NCBI GenBank assembly: GCA_947487895.1
Contig: CANKYF010000016.1
Coordinates: 62,001-126,000, forward strand
Direction of reading: 5' to 3'
Length of the DNA stretch: 64,000 nucleotides
Origin: an uncultured Flavobacteriaceae bacterium
GTDB taxonomy: Bacteria; Bacteroidota; Bacteroidia; Flavobacteriales; Flavobacteriaceae
A program made the position numbers and the translations under genes. Below the pieces are notes generated by a model. That model ran no database searches and had not been told where the DNA came from. It saw only the letters and a program-made list of their open reading frames with translations. Positions 54,824 to 62,417 of the stretch are shown here, one piece after another. Numbering within the stretch: the stretch's first letter is position 1; each line of letters begins with the position of its first letter.

Positions 54824-56089
54824 TTAAATAATATTCAAAACCTTTTCAATAACATCATACACTTTATTTAGTTGTTTTTGAATAATTGTGTACGGTGCTT
54901 GTATGTAAATAGTTTGCCCCAAAGGGCGAAGAAATACACCATTATCCATAAAAAAATTAAGCAATTTATCGCGAAGATTTCCATAGCGCTCCATTTCAAT
55001 ATTTAAATCTAAAGCAAAAATTACACCTGTCTGCCTTATAGATTTTACTTTAGGATGCTCTTTTATTCTATCTCCAAAGGTTTTATGAGATGCTATTATT
55101 TTTTTTATGTTATTTTGAATATTCTCAGATTGCAATAATTCTACACTTGCCAAAGCCGAGGTACAAGCAATTGGGTTAGCTGAATAGGTATGCGCATGAA
55201 ACAGCCCTTTACCAATATCATCACTATAGAAAGCTTCATAAATAGCTTGTGTACATGATGTAATGGCCATGGGCAAAAGCCCTCCTGTTAATGCTTTACT
55301 CATGCAAATAACATCTGGTTTTATACTTATTTGATCAGAAGCGAAATAGGTTCCTGTTTTTCCAAAACCTGTCATTACCTCATCGGCAATAGTGATTATG
55401 CTATTATTTTTACAATAACTTAAAATAGCTTCTAAACCATCTGAATCATGCATTTTCATTGCAGCAGCACCTTGTACTAAAGGCTCATAAACAAACCCAG
55501 CTACTTTTTGAGTATTTGTAATTTCTTTTAAACGATTTAAGATTTCTTGATGATTCTTTCCGTTTGGGGTTGGAATGCGTTCAACAGTAATAAAAAACTC
55601 TTCAAAAGGCCCATTATAAACAGAAAGACCAGACACACTCATGGCTCCAAAGGTATCGCCATGGAAACCGTCTTCAAAGGCAATTAATACATTACGTTTA
55701 TTTCCTTTGTTTGAATGGTATTGCAACGCCATTTTAATACCAATTTCAACCGAAGTTGACCCATTATCACTAAAAAATATTTTGTTCTGATTATCTGGTA
55801 GAATTTTAATTAATTCTTCTGATAGTTTAACAGCCGGCTCATGTGTAAAACCACTAAAAACAACTTGATCTAATTGTTGCATCTGTTTAGCAACTTTACT
55901 GGTTATGTACTCGTTGCAATGCCCATACATACAAGTATACCAAGATGCAATGGCATCTATATATTCATTGCCATCTTCATCATAAAGCACACAATCTTTG
56001 GCTTTAGTTATAGCAATGGCTTCAGGATGTAACTTATGTTGCGTTAACGGATGCCAGATGTGTTTTTTATCGCGTTCTTTTAGTGTCAT
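54824..56089 (-). CDS. bioA: Adenosylmethionine--8-amino-7-oxononanoate aminotransferase
   Basis: BioA is a PLP enzyme that converts KAPA to DAPA with SAM as amino donor. The 421 residues include HIWHPLTQ at 10-17 near the substrate pocket, SDNGSTSVE (PLP phosphate), D236 in IADEVMTGFG and the Schiff-base K265 in MSKALTGG. The start overlaps the bioD stop by four bases (ATGA), indicating coupling in the order bioD-bioA. Confidence 0.97.
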   Translation of the reverse strand: MTLKERDKKHIWHPLTQHKLHPEAIAITKAKDCVLYDEDGNEYIDAIASWYTCMYGHCNEYITSKVAKQMQQLDQVVFSGFTHEPAVKLSEELIKILPDNQNKIFFSDNGSTSVEIGIKMALQYHSNKGNKRNVLIAFEDGFHGDTFGAMSVSGLSVYNGPFEEFFITVERIPTPNGKNHQEILNRLKEITNTQKVAGFVYEPLVQGAAAMKMHDSDGLEAILSYCKNNSIITIADEVMTGFGKTGTYFASDQISIKPDVICMSKALTGGLLPMAITSCTQAIYEAFYSDDIGKGLFHAHTYSANPIACTSALASVELLQSENIQNNIKKIIASHKTFGDRIKEHPKVKSIRQTGVIFALDLNIEMERYGNLRDKLLNFFMDNGVFLRPLGQTIYIQAPYTIIQKQLNKVYDVIEKVLNII

Positions 56090-56706
56090 AGTTCCTCTAA
56101 ATTTTCCCTAAAAACTTCAGCATATTCCTTAACCACATTTTGGTCAAAATAGGGTTCTTCATTAATTCTACCAATTACAGTTACGTCTGTCATTTTTCTA
56201 ATAATACTTTCTGTAGTTGGGTGCTCATTACCGCTAAAAATTACAGCCACATTAAGACCTCTGTCTTTTAAAACATTTATAGTTAACAAACTATGATTAA
56301 TACTCCCTAAATAATGACGGGAAACCACAATAACCTTATCATCTGGTTTTATTAAATCTGAAATTGTTTCAGAATCATTGATAGGGACCAACAAACCTCC
56401 AGCTCCTTCAATTACCAAATTATTTATAGTTTTTGGACGTTTTATTTTTGACACCTGAACTGAAACATTATCTATTTCAGCCGCAGCATGCGGACTCATA
56501 GGTGTATTTAAAGCAAAAGCATTGGAGTGAAATTTAGTCTTGTTATTAGACACTAAACGTTTTACTTTCTTAGTATCACAATTATCTAAATCACCCGCCT
56601 GAACAGGTTTCCAATAATCTGCTTTTAATGCCTCTGTAACAATAGCTGATGCCACTGTTTTTCCTACATCTGTTGAAATACCTGTAATGAAATATGTTTT
56701 TGACAT
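56086..56706 (-). CDS. bioD: Dethiobiotin synthetase
   Basis: BioD closes the ureido ring of dethiobiotin from DAPA, CO2 and ATP. The 206-residue protein has the P-loop variant GISTDVGKT at 9-17, a KPVQAG block near 37-42, and VIEGAGGLLVP near 108-118. The length is normal. It follows bioF with a 99-base gap that holds a dispersed hairpin repeat, and overlaps bioA by four bases. Confidence 0.97.
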   Translation of the reverse strand: MSKTYFITGISTDVGKTVASAIVTEALKADYWKPVQAGDLDNCDTKKVKRLVSNNKTKFHSNAFALNTPMSPHAAAEIDNVSVQVSKIKRPKTINNLVIEGAGGLLVPINDSETISDLIKPDDKVIVVSRHYLGSINHSLLTINVLKDRGLNVAVIFSGNEHPTTESIIRKMTDVTVIGRINEEPYFDQNVVKEYAEVFRENLEEL

Positions 56707-56716
56707 ATAAGTGTCA

Positions 56717-56735
56717 TCCTGAACTTGTTTCAGGA
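56717..56735. repeat. Short dispersed hairpin repeat between bioF and bioD
   Basis: TCCTGAA - CTTGT - TTCAGGA is a perfect 7-base stem within the longer phrase beginning GTGTCA. The phrase resembles a palindromic intergenic element widely scattered in Bacteroidota genomes. Only one copy is present in this window. Confidence 0.55.
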
Positions 56736-56805
56736 CCTAATTTGTTATTTATTATAGCTTCTGTGTATACTTTGATAAACTCAGTATTACATCAGAAAGA
56801 CAAAA

Positions 56806-57954
56806 TTAACGAATATAAGTAGCAAGTAAGCTTAAGACTTCCGAAATTTCTTTTTCAAAATTATAACTATGTAAGCAAAACCTTAAACGTTCTTCCGTTT
56901 TAGGAACTGTTGGAGATAAAATAGGTTTTACATCAAACCCCTTTTCTTCCAATTTTAAAGCAACTGCTTTTACCTTATCGTTACCAGAAACTATGCAACA
57001 ATGAATTGCAGAATTACTTTCTATAAATACGTTTTGAAGCTTATTATTTAAAATTTCATTTTTAAAATGAAGAATATTTTGGTTAAGTTCCTTTCTATTT
57101 TCTGTTACCAATAACTCCTCATAACCAGCATATATAGTTGATAAAGCATGTGGTGATAATGCCGTTGTATAGATAAAACTTCGGCAAAAATTTACTAAAT
57201 ATTGTTTTAGTTGCTCACTTCCTAAAACAGCAGCACCATGACACCCCATGGCTTTTCCATAAGTAACTATTCTAGCAAAAGTTTGACTCTCTAAATTTAA
57301 ATGCTGCATTAAACCTTCTCCCTTGTTGCCAAAAACACCTATGGCATGGGCTTCATCTACAACTAAATAAGCACCATACTCTTTACATAAATCACAAAGT
57401 TTTTTTAAGTCTGGAGCATCTCCATCCATAGAAAAAACAGACTCAGTAGCTACATAAATACTTTGATTAAACTCAGAAATAGCTTGATAATATCGTTTTA
57501 TTAAAGCTTCTAAATCTCCCAGATCATTATGTTTAAACTTATATGCTTTAGCATTACTCATTTGTATACCATCTCGTATAGAGGCATGACTGTATTCATC
57601 ATACAAAATAATATCGCCTCGTTGCGAGACTGAAGAAAAGAACCCAACATTTGCATCATAGCCAGAGTTAAAAACCAAAGCAGCTTCACTATTATGAAAT
57701 TCTTTCAGTGTATTCTCAAGAGTTGCATAGAATGGATGGTTTCCAGATAATAACCTTGAGCCTGTAGCTCCATTTAGTTTAAAATTATAATCAATTAGAT
57801 ATTTATGAGCCTTATTAAAAATAGCTTCATTTTTAGAAAACCCTAAATAGTCATTAGATGAAAAATCAACGAGATTATTCTGGTTTTTAAGTGCTCTTAA
57901 AGCATTATCTGCTTTGCGTTCATCTAACTTTTGTTGAAGTTTTTTTGGTAACAT
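56806..57954 (-). CDS. bioF: 8-amino-7-oxononanoate synthase
   Basis: BioF condenses pimeloyl thioester with alanine to give KAPA. It is a PLP alpha-oxoamine synthase of 382 residues. Visible elements are FSSNDYLGF, GATGSRLLSGNHP, the PLP-contact DEAHA at 200-204 and the Schiff-base K234 in TYGKAMGCHG. It is the first bio gene on the minus strand. BioC and BioH homologues are not in the window, so the source of the pimeloyl chain is open. Confidence 0.97.
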   Translation of the reverse strand: MLPKKLQQKLDERKADNALRALKNQNNLVDFSSNDYLGFSKNEAIFNKAHKYLIDYNFKLNGATGSRLLSGNHPFYATLENTLKEFHNSEAALVFNSGYDANVGFFSSVSQRGDIILYDEYSHASIRDGIQMSNAKAYKFKHNDLGDLEALIKRYYQAISEFNQSIYVATESVFSMDGDAPDLKKLCDLCKEYGAYLVVDEAHAIGVFGNKGEGLMQHLNLESQTFARIVTYGKAMGCHGAAVLGSEQLKQYLVNFCRSFIYTTALSPHALSTIYAGYEELLVTENRKELNQNILHFKNEILNNKLQNVFIESNSAIHCCIVSGNDKVKAVALKLEEKGFDVKPILSPTVPKTEERLRFCLHSYNFEKEISEVLSLLATYIR

Positions 57955-57958
57955 TCGT

Positions 57959-57966
57959 CAAAGATA
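57959..57966 (-). promoter_or_regulatory. Candidate -7 element immediately upstream of bioF
   Basis: TATCTTTG on the minus strand ends four bases before the bioF ATG, the same sequence and distance as at panD. It implies a near-leaderless transcript. Confidence 0.45.
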
Positions 57967-58010
57967 CAAAGACCTTTTATCCTAATGAAATATCTTTTTT
58001 TGATAAATTA

Positions 58011-58059
58011 TTATTGTTTTTCAATAATTTTATATAATTTTGTTATCGTAAAACAATAA
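58011..58059 (+). promoter_or_regulatory. Promoter with two 17-base operator copies for the DUF2975/Xre operon
   Basis: A TTG at 58014-58016, 18 bases, and TAATTTTG at 58035-58042 form a full -33/-7 promoter. Two imperfect palindromes, TTATTGT-TTT-TCAATAA (58011-58027) and TTATCGT-AAA-ACAATAA (58043-58059), start 32 bases apart, three helical turns. The first covers the -33 element and the second the transcription start. This suits repression by the Xre protein of the same operon. Confidence 0.65.
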
Positions 58060-58073
58060 TAAAATATTTTAAC

Positions 58074-58562
58074 ATGAAAATTTTTGGTAAAAAATCCTTG
58101 TCAACAATCCTATATTGGGTATTTGCTGTAAGCTTAATTCTATCACTCATTGTATTAATATTAAATTCCTATCAATTTATGTTTACAGATTTTCACCTGT
58201 CAATCGAGTATAATGGCACTTCTCCTATTTTCCATGAGTTGTTTTATGGAATACAAAAAATTATTTTGTTTTATTTACTAATGATGATATTTAAGTCATT
58301 TAAATCTGATAGAATGTTTACTTCAAAAACTGCTATATATTTGAGAGTATTTGCCATTTTTAGCTTGTGCACCCCCATCATATCTGCAGTAATCCAATAC
58401 TCTTCTATTATTGATGCAGATTCTTATTTAGTGGGTATCGCAAAATATGATATATTAAATTCAATGCTTTTAAGTCTAATTATAGGGGTTTTTGCCACTT
58501 ACATTTCAGCAATTTTTAAGAAAGGCTTTCATTTGAAACAAGAAAACGATTTAACAATTTAG
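58074..58562 (+). CDS. DUF2975 membrane protein, first copy
   Basis: A 162-residue inner-membrane protein with four hydrophobic segments (about 14-33, 60-80, 92-117 and 125-153) and a short hydrophilic C-terminus ending ENDLTI. The layout fits DUF2975, a family regularly encoded next to a small YozG-type Xre regulator, as here. The function is unknown. The first gene of a three-gene operon. Confidence 0.82.
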   Translation: MKIFGKKSLSTILYWVFAVSLILSLIVLILNSYQFMFTDFHLSIEYNGTSPIFHELFYGIQKIILFYLLMMIFKSFKSDRMFTSKTAIYLRVFAIFSLCTPIISAVIQYSSIIDADSYLVGIAKYDILNSMLLSLIIGVFATYISAIFKKGFHLKQENDLTI

Positions 58563-58568
58563 AATACT

Positions 58569-59048
58569 ATGAAAAGAATTATAAATATCCAAAGATTTTT
58601 TTTATTGATATTTTTAGTTATAATATTTGAAATAGCTCTAAATTCTTATTTCCCATGGATAAAAGCTATTTATACCGGAGATTTCACTTCTCTTAAAGCA
58701 TTAAAACTAAATTTAAATGATGATAATTTTAACAAACTTTTTATTGTAAATTCCATTCGCCTCATAAGTGTTGTTCTAATCGTTATTTCTTTTCTATTAT
58801 ACAATAAGTTTCTAGTTAATATTAAGTCTAAATTCTTCTTTACAAATAATAACAGCCGTTTACTAATTAGAGCTTCTTACTTTTTAACATTCTATGCATT
58901 TATCAATTATATTTTAAATTATTTAGATATAGATAGAAACTACTTCAATAATGGTAACATTATGTTTATAGCCTTAACATCTTATACTTTTGGAACTATA
59001 TTTAAAAAAGCATCCGAGTATAAAGCAGAAAACGATTTAACCATATAA
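58569..59048 (+). CDS. DUF2975 membrane protein, second copy
   Basis: A 159-residue protein with four predicted membrane segments. It starts 6 bases after the previous gene and ends with the same ENDLTI motif (KAENDLTI), so it is a diverged tandem duplicate of the first copy. It is followed 2 bases later by the Xre regulator. The function is unknown, and the pair may form a heteromer. Confidence 0.8.
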   Translation: MKRIINIQRFFLLIFLVIIFEIALNSYFPWIKAIYTGDFTSLKALKLNLNDDNFNKLFIVNSIRLISVVLIVISFLLYNKFLVNIKSKFFFTNNNSRLLIRASYFLTFYAFINYILNYLDIDRNYFNNGNIMFIALTSYTFGTIFKKASEYKAENDLTI

Positions 59049-59050
59049 GT

Positions 59051-59281
59051 ATGCCAATAATTGTAAATTTAGATGTGATGCTCGCAAAGCGAAAAATGAA
59101 GAGCAAAGAGCTGGCAGAAATTATAGGAATCACTACAGCCAATTTATCCATTTTAAAATCTGGAAAAGCAAAAGCCATTCGGTTTTCTACCCTAGAAGCT
59201 ATTTGTAAAGCTTTAGATTGTCAACCCGCTGATATTTTAGAGTTTGTTGGTACTGAACAAAGTCAAAGTATTAAGGAATAA
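59051..59281 (+). CDS. YozG-family Xre-type transcriptional regulator
   Basis: A 76-residue protein that is almost entirely a Cro/CI helix-turn-helix. It reads VNLDVMLAKRKM, then SKELAEIIGITTANLSILKSG as the HTH core (given here as helices 2-3), then FSTLEAICKALDCQPADILEF. It is the last gene of the DUF2975 operon and probably binds the two palindromes at its promoter. Confidence 0.93.
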   Translation: MPIIVNLDVMLAKRKMKSKELAEIIGITTANLSILKSGKAKAIRFSTLEAICKALDCQPADILEFVGTEQSQSIKE

Positions 59282-59285
59282 ATTG

Positions 59286-59293
59286 TATTTTTG
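59286..59293 (+). promoter_or_regulatory. Candidate -7 element for the DUF3157 gene
   Basis: TATTTTTG is an exact TAnnTTTG match 30 bases before the ATG and directly after the stop of the Xre gene. Confidence 0.5.
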
Positions 59294-59323
59294 AATCAAA
59301 TCAATTTACACCTCTTTTAAATC

Positions 59324-59770
59324 ATGAAATCTCTTTTATTTGCTACTCTATTTTTAATCTCATTTTCCGCGCTATCTCAAAACAATTACATTGTAAAAAC
59401 TGATGATGGTAGACGCGTATTACTTAAAGCCGATTACACTTGGGAGTACATTGATTTAGAAGCTCCAAAAACAATTCAAGGTGAAACAAAATCAACACCT
59501 TTAAAAACTAATACATGTAATTTAGCTGCAGATTTTGAAGAACCTAAACTGAATAAAAAAATACAAACTCAGTTAAAAAAAGGACGTGCAACCATTACTC
59601 ATATTAAAAAGAAAGTTGCTAAAGACCTAAAATGTACTGTTGAAGATGTTATACTACTTTCAGCTAAAGAATCTAAAGCTACTGGCACTTATAATTTCTG
59701 TGCTAACGGTGCTAAAGTAACCTATAAACGTAACGGGCATAGTTTTGCTAAAAAAATAAAAGTTCTTTAG
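59324..59770 (+). CDS. DUF3157 family exported protein
   Basis: A 148-residue protein with a signal peptide ending near SALSQ. The next ~30 residues (VKTDDGRRVLLKADYTWEY) match the start of DUF3157 proteins, where D-G-R-x-V-L-L-x-x-x-x-T-W is recurrent. The rest is Lys-rich with two cysteines (CTVEDV and FCANG) that could pair in the periplasm. The function is unknown. Confidence 0.75.
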   Translation: MKSLLFATLFLISFSALSQNNYIVKTDDGRRVLLKADYTWEYIDLEAPKTIQGETKSTPLKTNTCNLAADFEEPKLNKKIQTQLKKGRATITHIKKKVAKDLKCTVEDVILLSAKESKATGTYNFCANGAKVTYKRNGHSFAKKIKVL

Positions 59771-59776
59771 GGTTTC

Positions 59777-60322
59777 TTGAACAACAAAAACATCACATAC
59801 CATAGAGCCTCAACCAAAGAAGAACTACATCAAATTTTAGAGCTTCAAAGCATCAACTTAATCTCTAATGTTTCTGAAAACGTAAAACAAAAAGAAGGTT
59901 TTGTTACTGTACACCATAGTTTTAAAGTTCTAGAAACTATGAACAATGTTTGCGCTCATACTATTGCTAAACACAATGATAAAGTAATTGGATATGCACT
60001 ATCAATGACTAAAGACTTTAGAGAAGATGTTGAAATTTTAAAACCTATGTTCCAGCAAATCGATACAGTCATTGAACCAGATCTTAACTATATAGTAATG
60101 GGACAAATTTGTGTAGATAAAGATTATAGAGGGCAAGGTGTTTTTAGAGGACTTTACAACCACATGAAACAAGAACTTCAGCACCAGTTTAGCACAATTA
60201 TTACACTCATTGATGTTAAAAATATACGTTCTATAAATGCGCATAAAAGCGTTGGTTTTCAACTTTTAAAAAATTTCCCTCAAGGCAATAAAAGCTTAGA
60301 CCTTGTTATTTTAGAAATCTAG
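59777..60322 (+). CDS. GNAT family N-acetyltransferase
   Basis: A 181-residue acetyl-CoA-dependent acetyltransferase. The acetyl-CoA loop is visible as CVDKDYRGQGVFRGLYNHM near 112-130 (R/Q-x-x-G-x-G/A), followed by NIRSINAHKSVGFQ (the N-x-x-S-x-x-x-x-x-x-x-G-F motif). The likely start is a TTG at 59777, six bases after the previous stop. No in-frame ATG lies before residue ~56, which would delete the first half of the fold. The substrate is unknown. Confidence 0.85.
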   Translation: MNNKNITYHRASTKEELHQILELQSINLISNVSENVKQKEGFVTVHHSFKVLETMNNVCAHTIAKHNDKVIGYALSMTKDFREDVEILKPMFQQIDTVIEPDLNYIVMGQICVDKDYRGQGVFRGLYNHMKQELQHQFSTIITLIDVKNIRSINAHKSVGFQLLKNFPQGNKSLDLVILEI

Positions 60323-60348
60323 CCTCTTTTCTTGTATCTTTACAACCT

Positions 60349-61605
60349 ATGTTTGCACTAGTAGATTGTAATAATTTCTATGCTTCTTGCGAACGTGTTT
60401 TTAACCCTAATTTACAAGGAAAACCTATCGCTATTCTTTCAAATAACGATGGTTGTGTTATCTCGCGAAGTGATGAAGCTAAGGCATTAAATTTGCCTAT
60501 GGGAGCACCCATTTTTAAATGGGAAGCCTTCTGTAAAGCAAACAATATAGCCGTACTTTCTTCTAATTATCCGCTTTACGGAGATATGAGTAGTAGAGTC
60601 ATGAAAATACTAGAACAATTCACTCCAGATGTAGAAGTATACAGTATAGACGAGGCCTTTGTAGAATTTAAAGGTTTTGAGTACGTTGATTTTAACAATT
60701 ACGGAGACCAAATACGTTCTCGCATTTTAAAATGGACAGGAATCCCCACTTGTGTTGGTATTGCACCTACAAAAGCACTTAGTAAAATAGCCAATAAAAT
60801 AGCCCGTAAATTCCCAAAAGAAACAAGCGGTGTCTATGTTATAGATTCTGAAGAAAAACGCTTAAAAGCGCTTAATTGGATTCCATTAGAAGCTGTTTGG
60901 GGTATTGGCAGAGGCTTACAAAAACAATTGAAGGCTAAAGGCTGTAAAAAAGCCGTAGATTTTGTTAACCTTTCAGACGATTGGGTTCGAAAAAACTTTG
61001 GTTCAACTGGTTTTAAACTAAAAAAAGAGTTAGAAGGTATCCCTCAATTAGAACTTGATGAAACTACTACCAAAAGAGCCATTGCAACTACGCGTAGTTT
61101 TGATTACACCTATGATGATATCAACTATATAAAAGAGCGTATTTCTACCTTTGCCTCAAGTTGTGCCGAAAAATTGCGCAAACAAAACTCTAGTTGCTAC
61201 GTTATTTATGTCACATTAAGTAGTGATAGACATAAAAAAGGCTTAGAACAACACCGTGGTAGCATTGTAGTTAATTTGCCATATCCTACCAATTCATCTT
61301 TAGTTATTAGTAATGAAGCCGTAAAAGTTGTAGACTCAATCTTTAAAAAAGGTGTTAAATATAAAAGAGCTGGTGTTATAGTATCTGGTTTGGTACCAAC
61401 GGATAATTTTCAACTTAATATGTTTGAAAAAGAAGACCCAAAACACCAACCTTTAATGAAGTCTATAGATAAGCTAAACACCAAATACGGTGATTATAAA
61501 ATAAAAATAGCCAGTCAAGATTTACAACGCACTTGGAAAATGCGTCAAGAACGTCTATCACCAAGATACACCACTAATATTAGAGATATCATTGTGGTAA
61601 AATAA
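60349..61605 (+). CDS. umuC: Y-family DNA polymerase (UmuC-like)
   Basis: A translesion polymerase of 418 residues. Catalytic metal ligands are D6 (VDCNNFYASCE) and D101/E102 (SIDEAF). IPTCVGIAPTKALSKIANKIA in pieces marks the palm and thumb, and the C-terminal little-finger domain is present. Near residue 350, QLNMF fits the sliding-clamp-binding motif. It belongs with umuD downstream, from which a 107-base gap with a dispersed repeat separates it. Confidence 0.95.
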   Translation: MFALVDCNNFYASCERVFNPNLQGKPIAILSNNDGCVISRSDEAKALNLPMGAPIFKWEAFCKANNIAVLSSNYPLYGDMSSRVMKILEQFTPDVEVYSIDEAFVEFKGFEYVDFNNYGDQIRSRILKWTGIPTCVGIAPTKALSKIANKIARKFPKETSGVYVIDSEEKRLKALNWIPLEAVWGIGRGLQKQLKAKGCKKAVDFVNLSDDWVRKNFGSTGFKLKKELEGIPQLELDETTTKRAIATTRSFDYTYDDINYIKERISTFASSCAEKLRKQNSSCYVIYVTLSSDRHKKGLEQHRGSIVVNLPYPTNSSLVISNEAVKVVDSIFKKGVKYKRAGVIVSGLVPTDNFQLNMFEKEDPKHQPLMKSIDKLNTKYGDYKIKIASQDLQRTWKMRQERLSPRYTTNIRDIIVVK

Positions 61606-61641
61606 TTAGTATCTTTATGGCGTTACCACACCACTAATGGT

Positions 61642-61686
61642 TACTGAGCGGAGTCGAAGTAGAATCCCTGCCTGACGGCAGGCAGG
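61642..61686. repeat. Dispersed repeat with GC-rich hairpin between umuC and umuD
   Basis: The phrase ACTGAGCGGAGTCGAAGT (61643-61660) is followed by a perfect 8-base hairpin CCTGCCTG-ACGG-CAGGCAGG (61667-61686). Both parts resemble elements scattered in intergenic regions of flavobacterial genomes. Its GC content is far above the surroundings. Confidence 0.65.
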
Positions 61687-61712
61687 CCTAACGCAAAACA
61701 ACACATAGTAAA

Positions 61713-62156
61713 ATGATATTACATACATCTGCTAATTTAACATTCTTTACTCCTGAAGATTCTAATGATGATTTAGGCGCTTTATTCTTTGACGCAGGAA
61801 TTTCCGCAGGATTCCCATCTCCTGCAGAAGACTTTAAAGAACAACGCCTATCTTTAGATAAAGAACTCATAAAAAATAAAGAAGCTACTTTTTTTGCGCG
61901 TGTAAGCGGACAATCTATGATAGGTGCTGGATTAGATGACAATGATTTATTAGTTATAGACAGAAGCCTGGAACCTGAAAATAACAAAATTGCCGTTTGT
62001 TTCTTAGATGGAGAGTTTACCGTAAAGCGCTTAAGAGTAGACAAAGATGAAGTGTGGTTACAACCTGAAAACCCCAATTATCCTATTATAAAAGTAACAC
62101 CTGAAAACAGTTTTGTTATTTGGGGTATTGTAACTAACGTTATTAAAAAAGTATAA
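61713..62156 (+). CDS. umuD: UmuD-like S24 family peptidase
   Basis: A 147-residue self-cleaving S24 protein. The nucleophile is S68 in SGQSM and the general base K105 in FTVKRL. A plausible cleavage point is A32-G33 in SAGFPSP. No DNA-binding domain precedes it, so it is UmuD and not LexA. RecA-stimulated cleavage would activate the UmuC polymerase. The order umuC-umuD is the reverse of the E. coli umuDC order. Confidence 0.93.
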   Translation: MILHTSANLTFFTPEDSNDDLGALFFDAGISAGFPSPAEDFKEQRLSLDKELIKNKEATFFARVSGQSMIGAGLDDNDLLVIDRSLEPENNKIAVCFLDGEFTVKRLRVDKDEVWLQPENPNYPIIKVTPENSFVIWGIVTNVIKKV

Positions 62157-62308
62157 AAAATACACTTCTCAATATAAAAAACATCTGTTTTTTTAGCATC
62201 TTATCTTATTTCCTTTATTTAAAACAACCGCTTTAGGCAATCTCTAAAATCGTAAAGCACTCATTTTAATTTTGTTACACACAAAACCTGCGAAAAAACA
62301 CAAAATAG

Positions 62309-62324
62309 ACTGTGCTAACACAGT
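62309..62324. promoter_or_regulatory. CRP/FNR-like 16-base palindrome upstream of the nitrate transporter gene
   Basis: ACTGTG-CTAA-CACAGT is a perfect 6-base inverted repeat with a 4-base centre. Its centre is about 44 bases upstream of the predicted transcription start, the usual place for an activator of the CRP/FNR superfamily, and 4 bases before the -33 TTG. Confidence 0.55.
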
Positions 62325-62327
62325 AAA

Positions 62328-62354
62328 TTGACTACAAAAAAACACGTATGTTTG
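62328..62354 (+). promoter_or_regulatory. Promoter (-33/-7) of the nitrate transporter gene
   Basis: TTG at 62328-62330, 16 bases, then TATGTTTG at 62347-62354, followed by C. The -7 element is an exact match, and the spacing is one base under the usual range. Confidence 0.6.
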
Positions 62355-62361
62355 CAGCTTC

Positions 62362-62389
62362 TAAGTATTAATCTACGTATTAATACTTA
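62362..62389. promoter_or_regulatory. 28-base inverted repeat at the start of the nitrate transporter leader
   Basis: TAAGTATTAAT and ATTAATACTTA are perfect complements around CTACGT. The element begins about at the predicted transcription start and ends 28 bases before the ATG. It may be a repressor operator or a leader hairpin. Confidence 0.5.
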
Positions 62390-62417
62390 AAAATAGTCAA
62401 GTAAATACGAAATAGTT

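Noticed and set aside
61688-62077. A 129-codon open frame on the minus strand
   Set aside because: It covers umuD, whose catalytic residues are clear on the plus strand.
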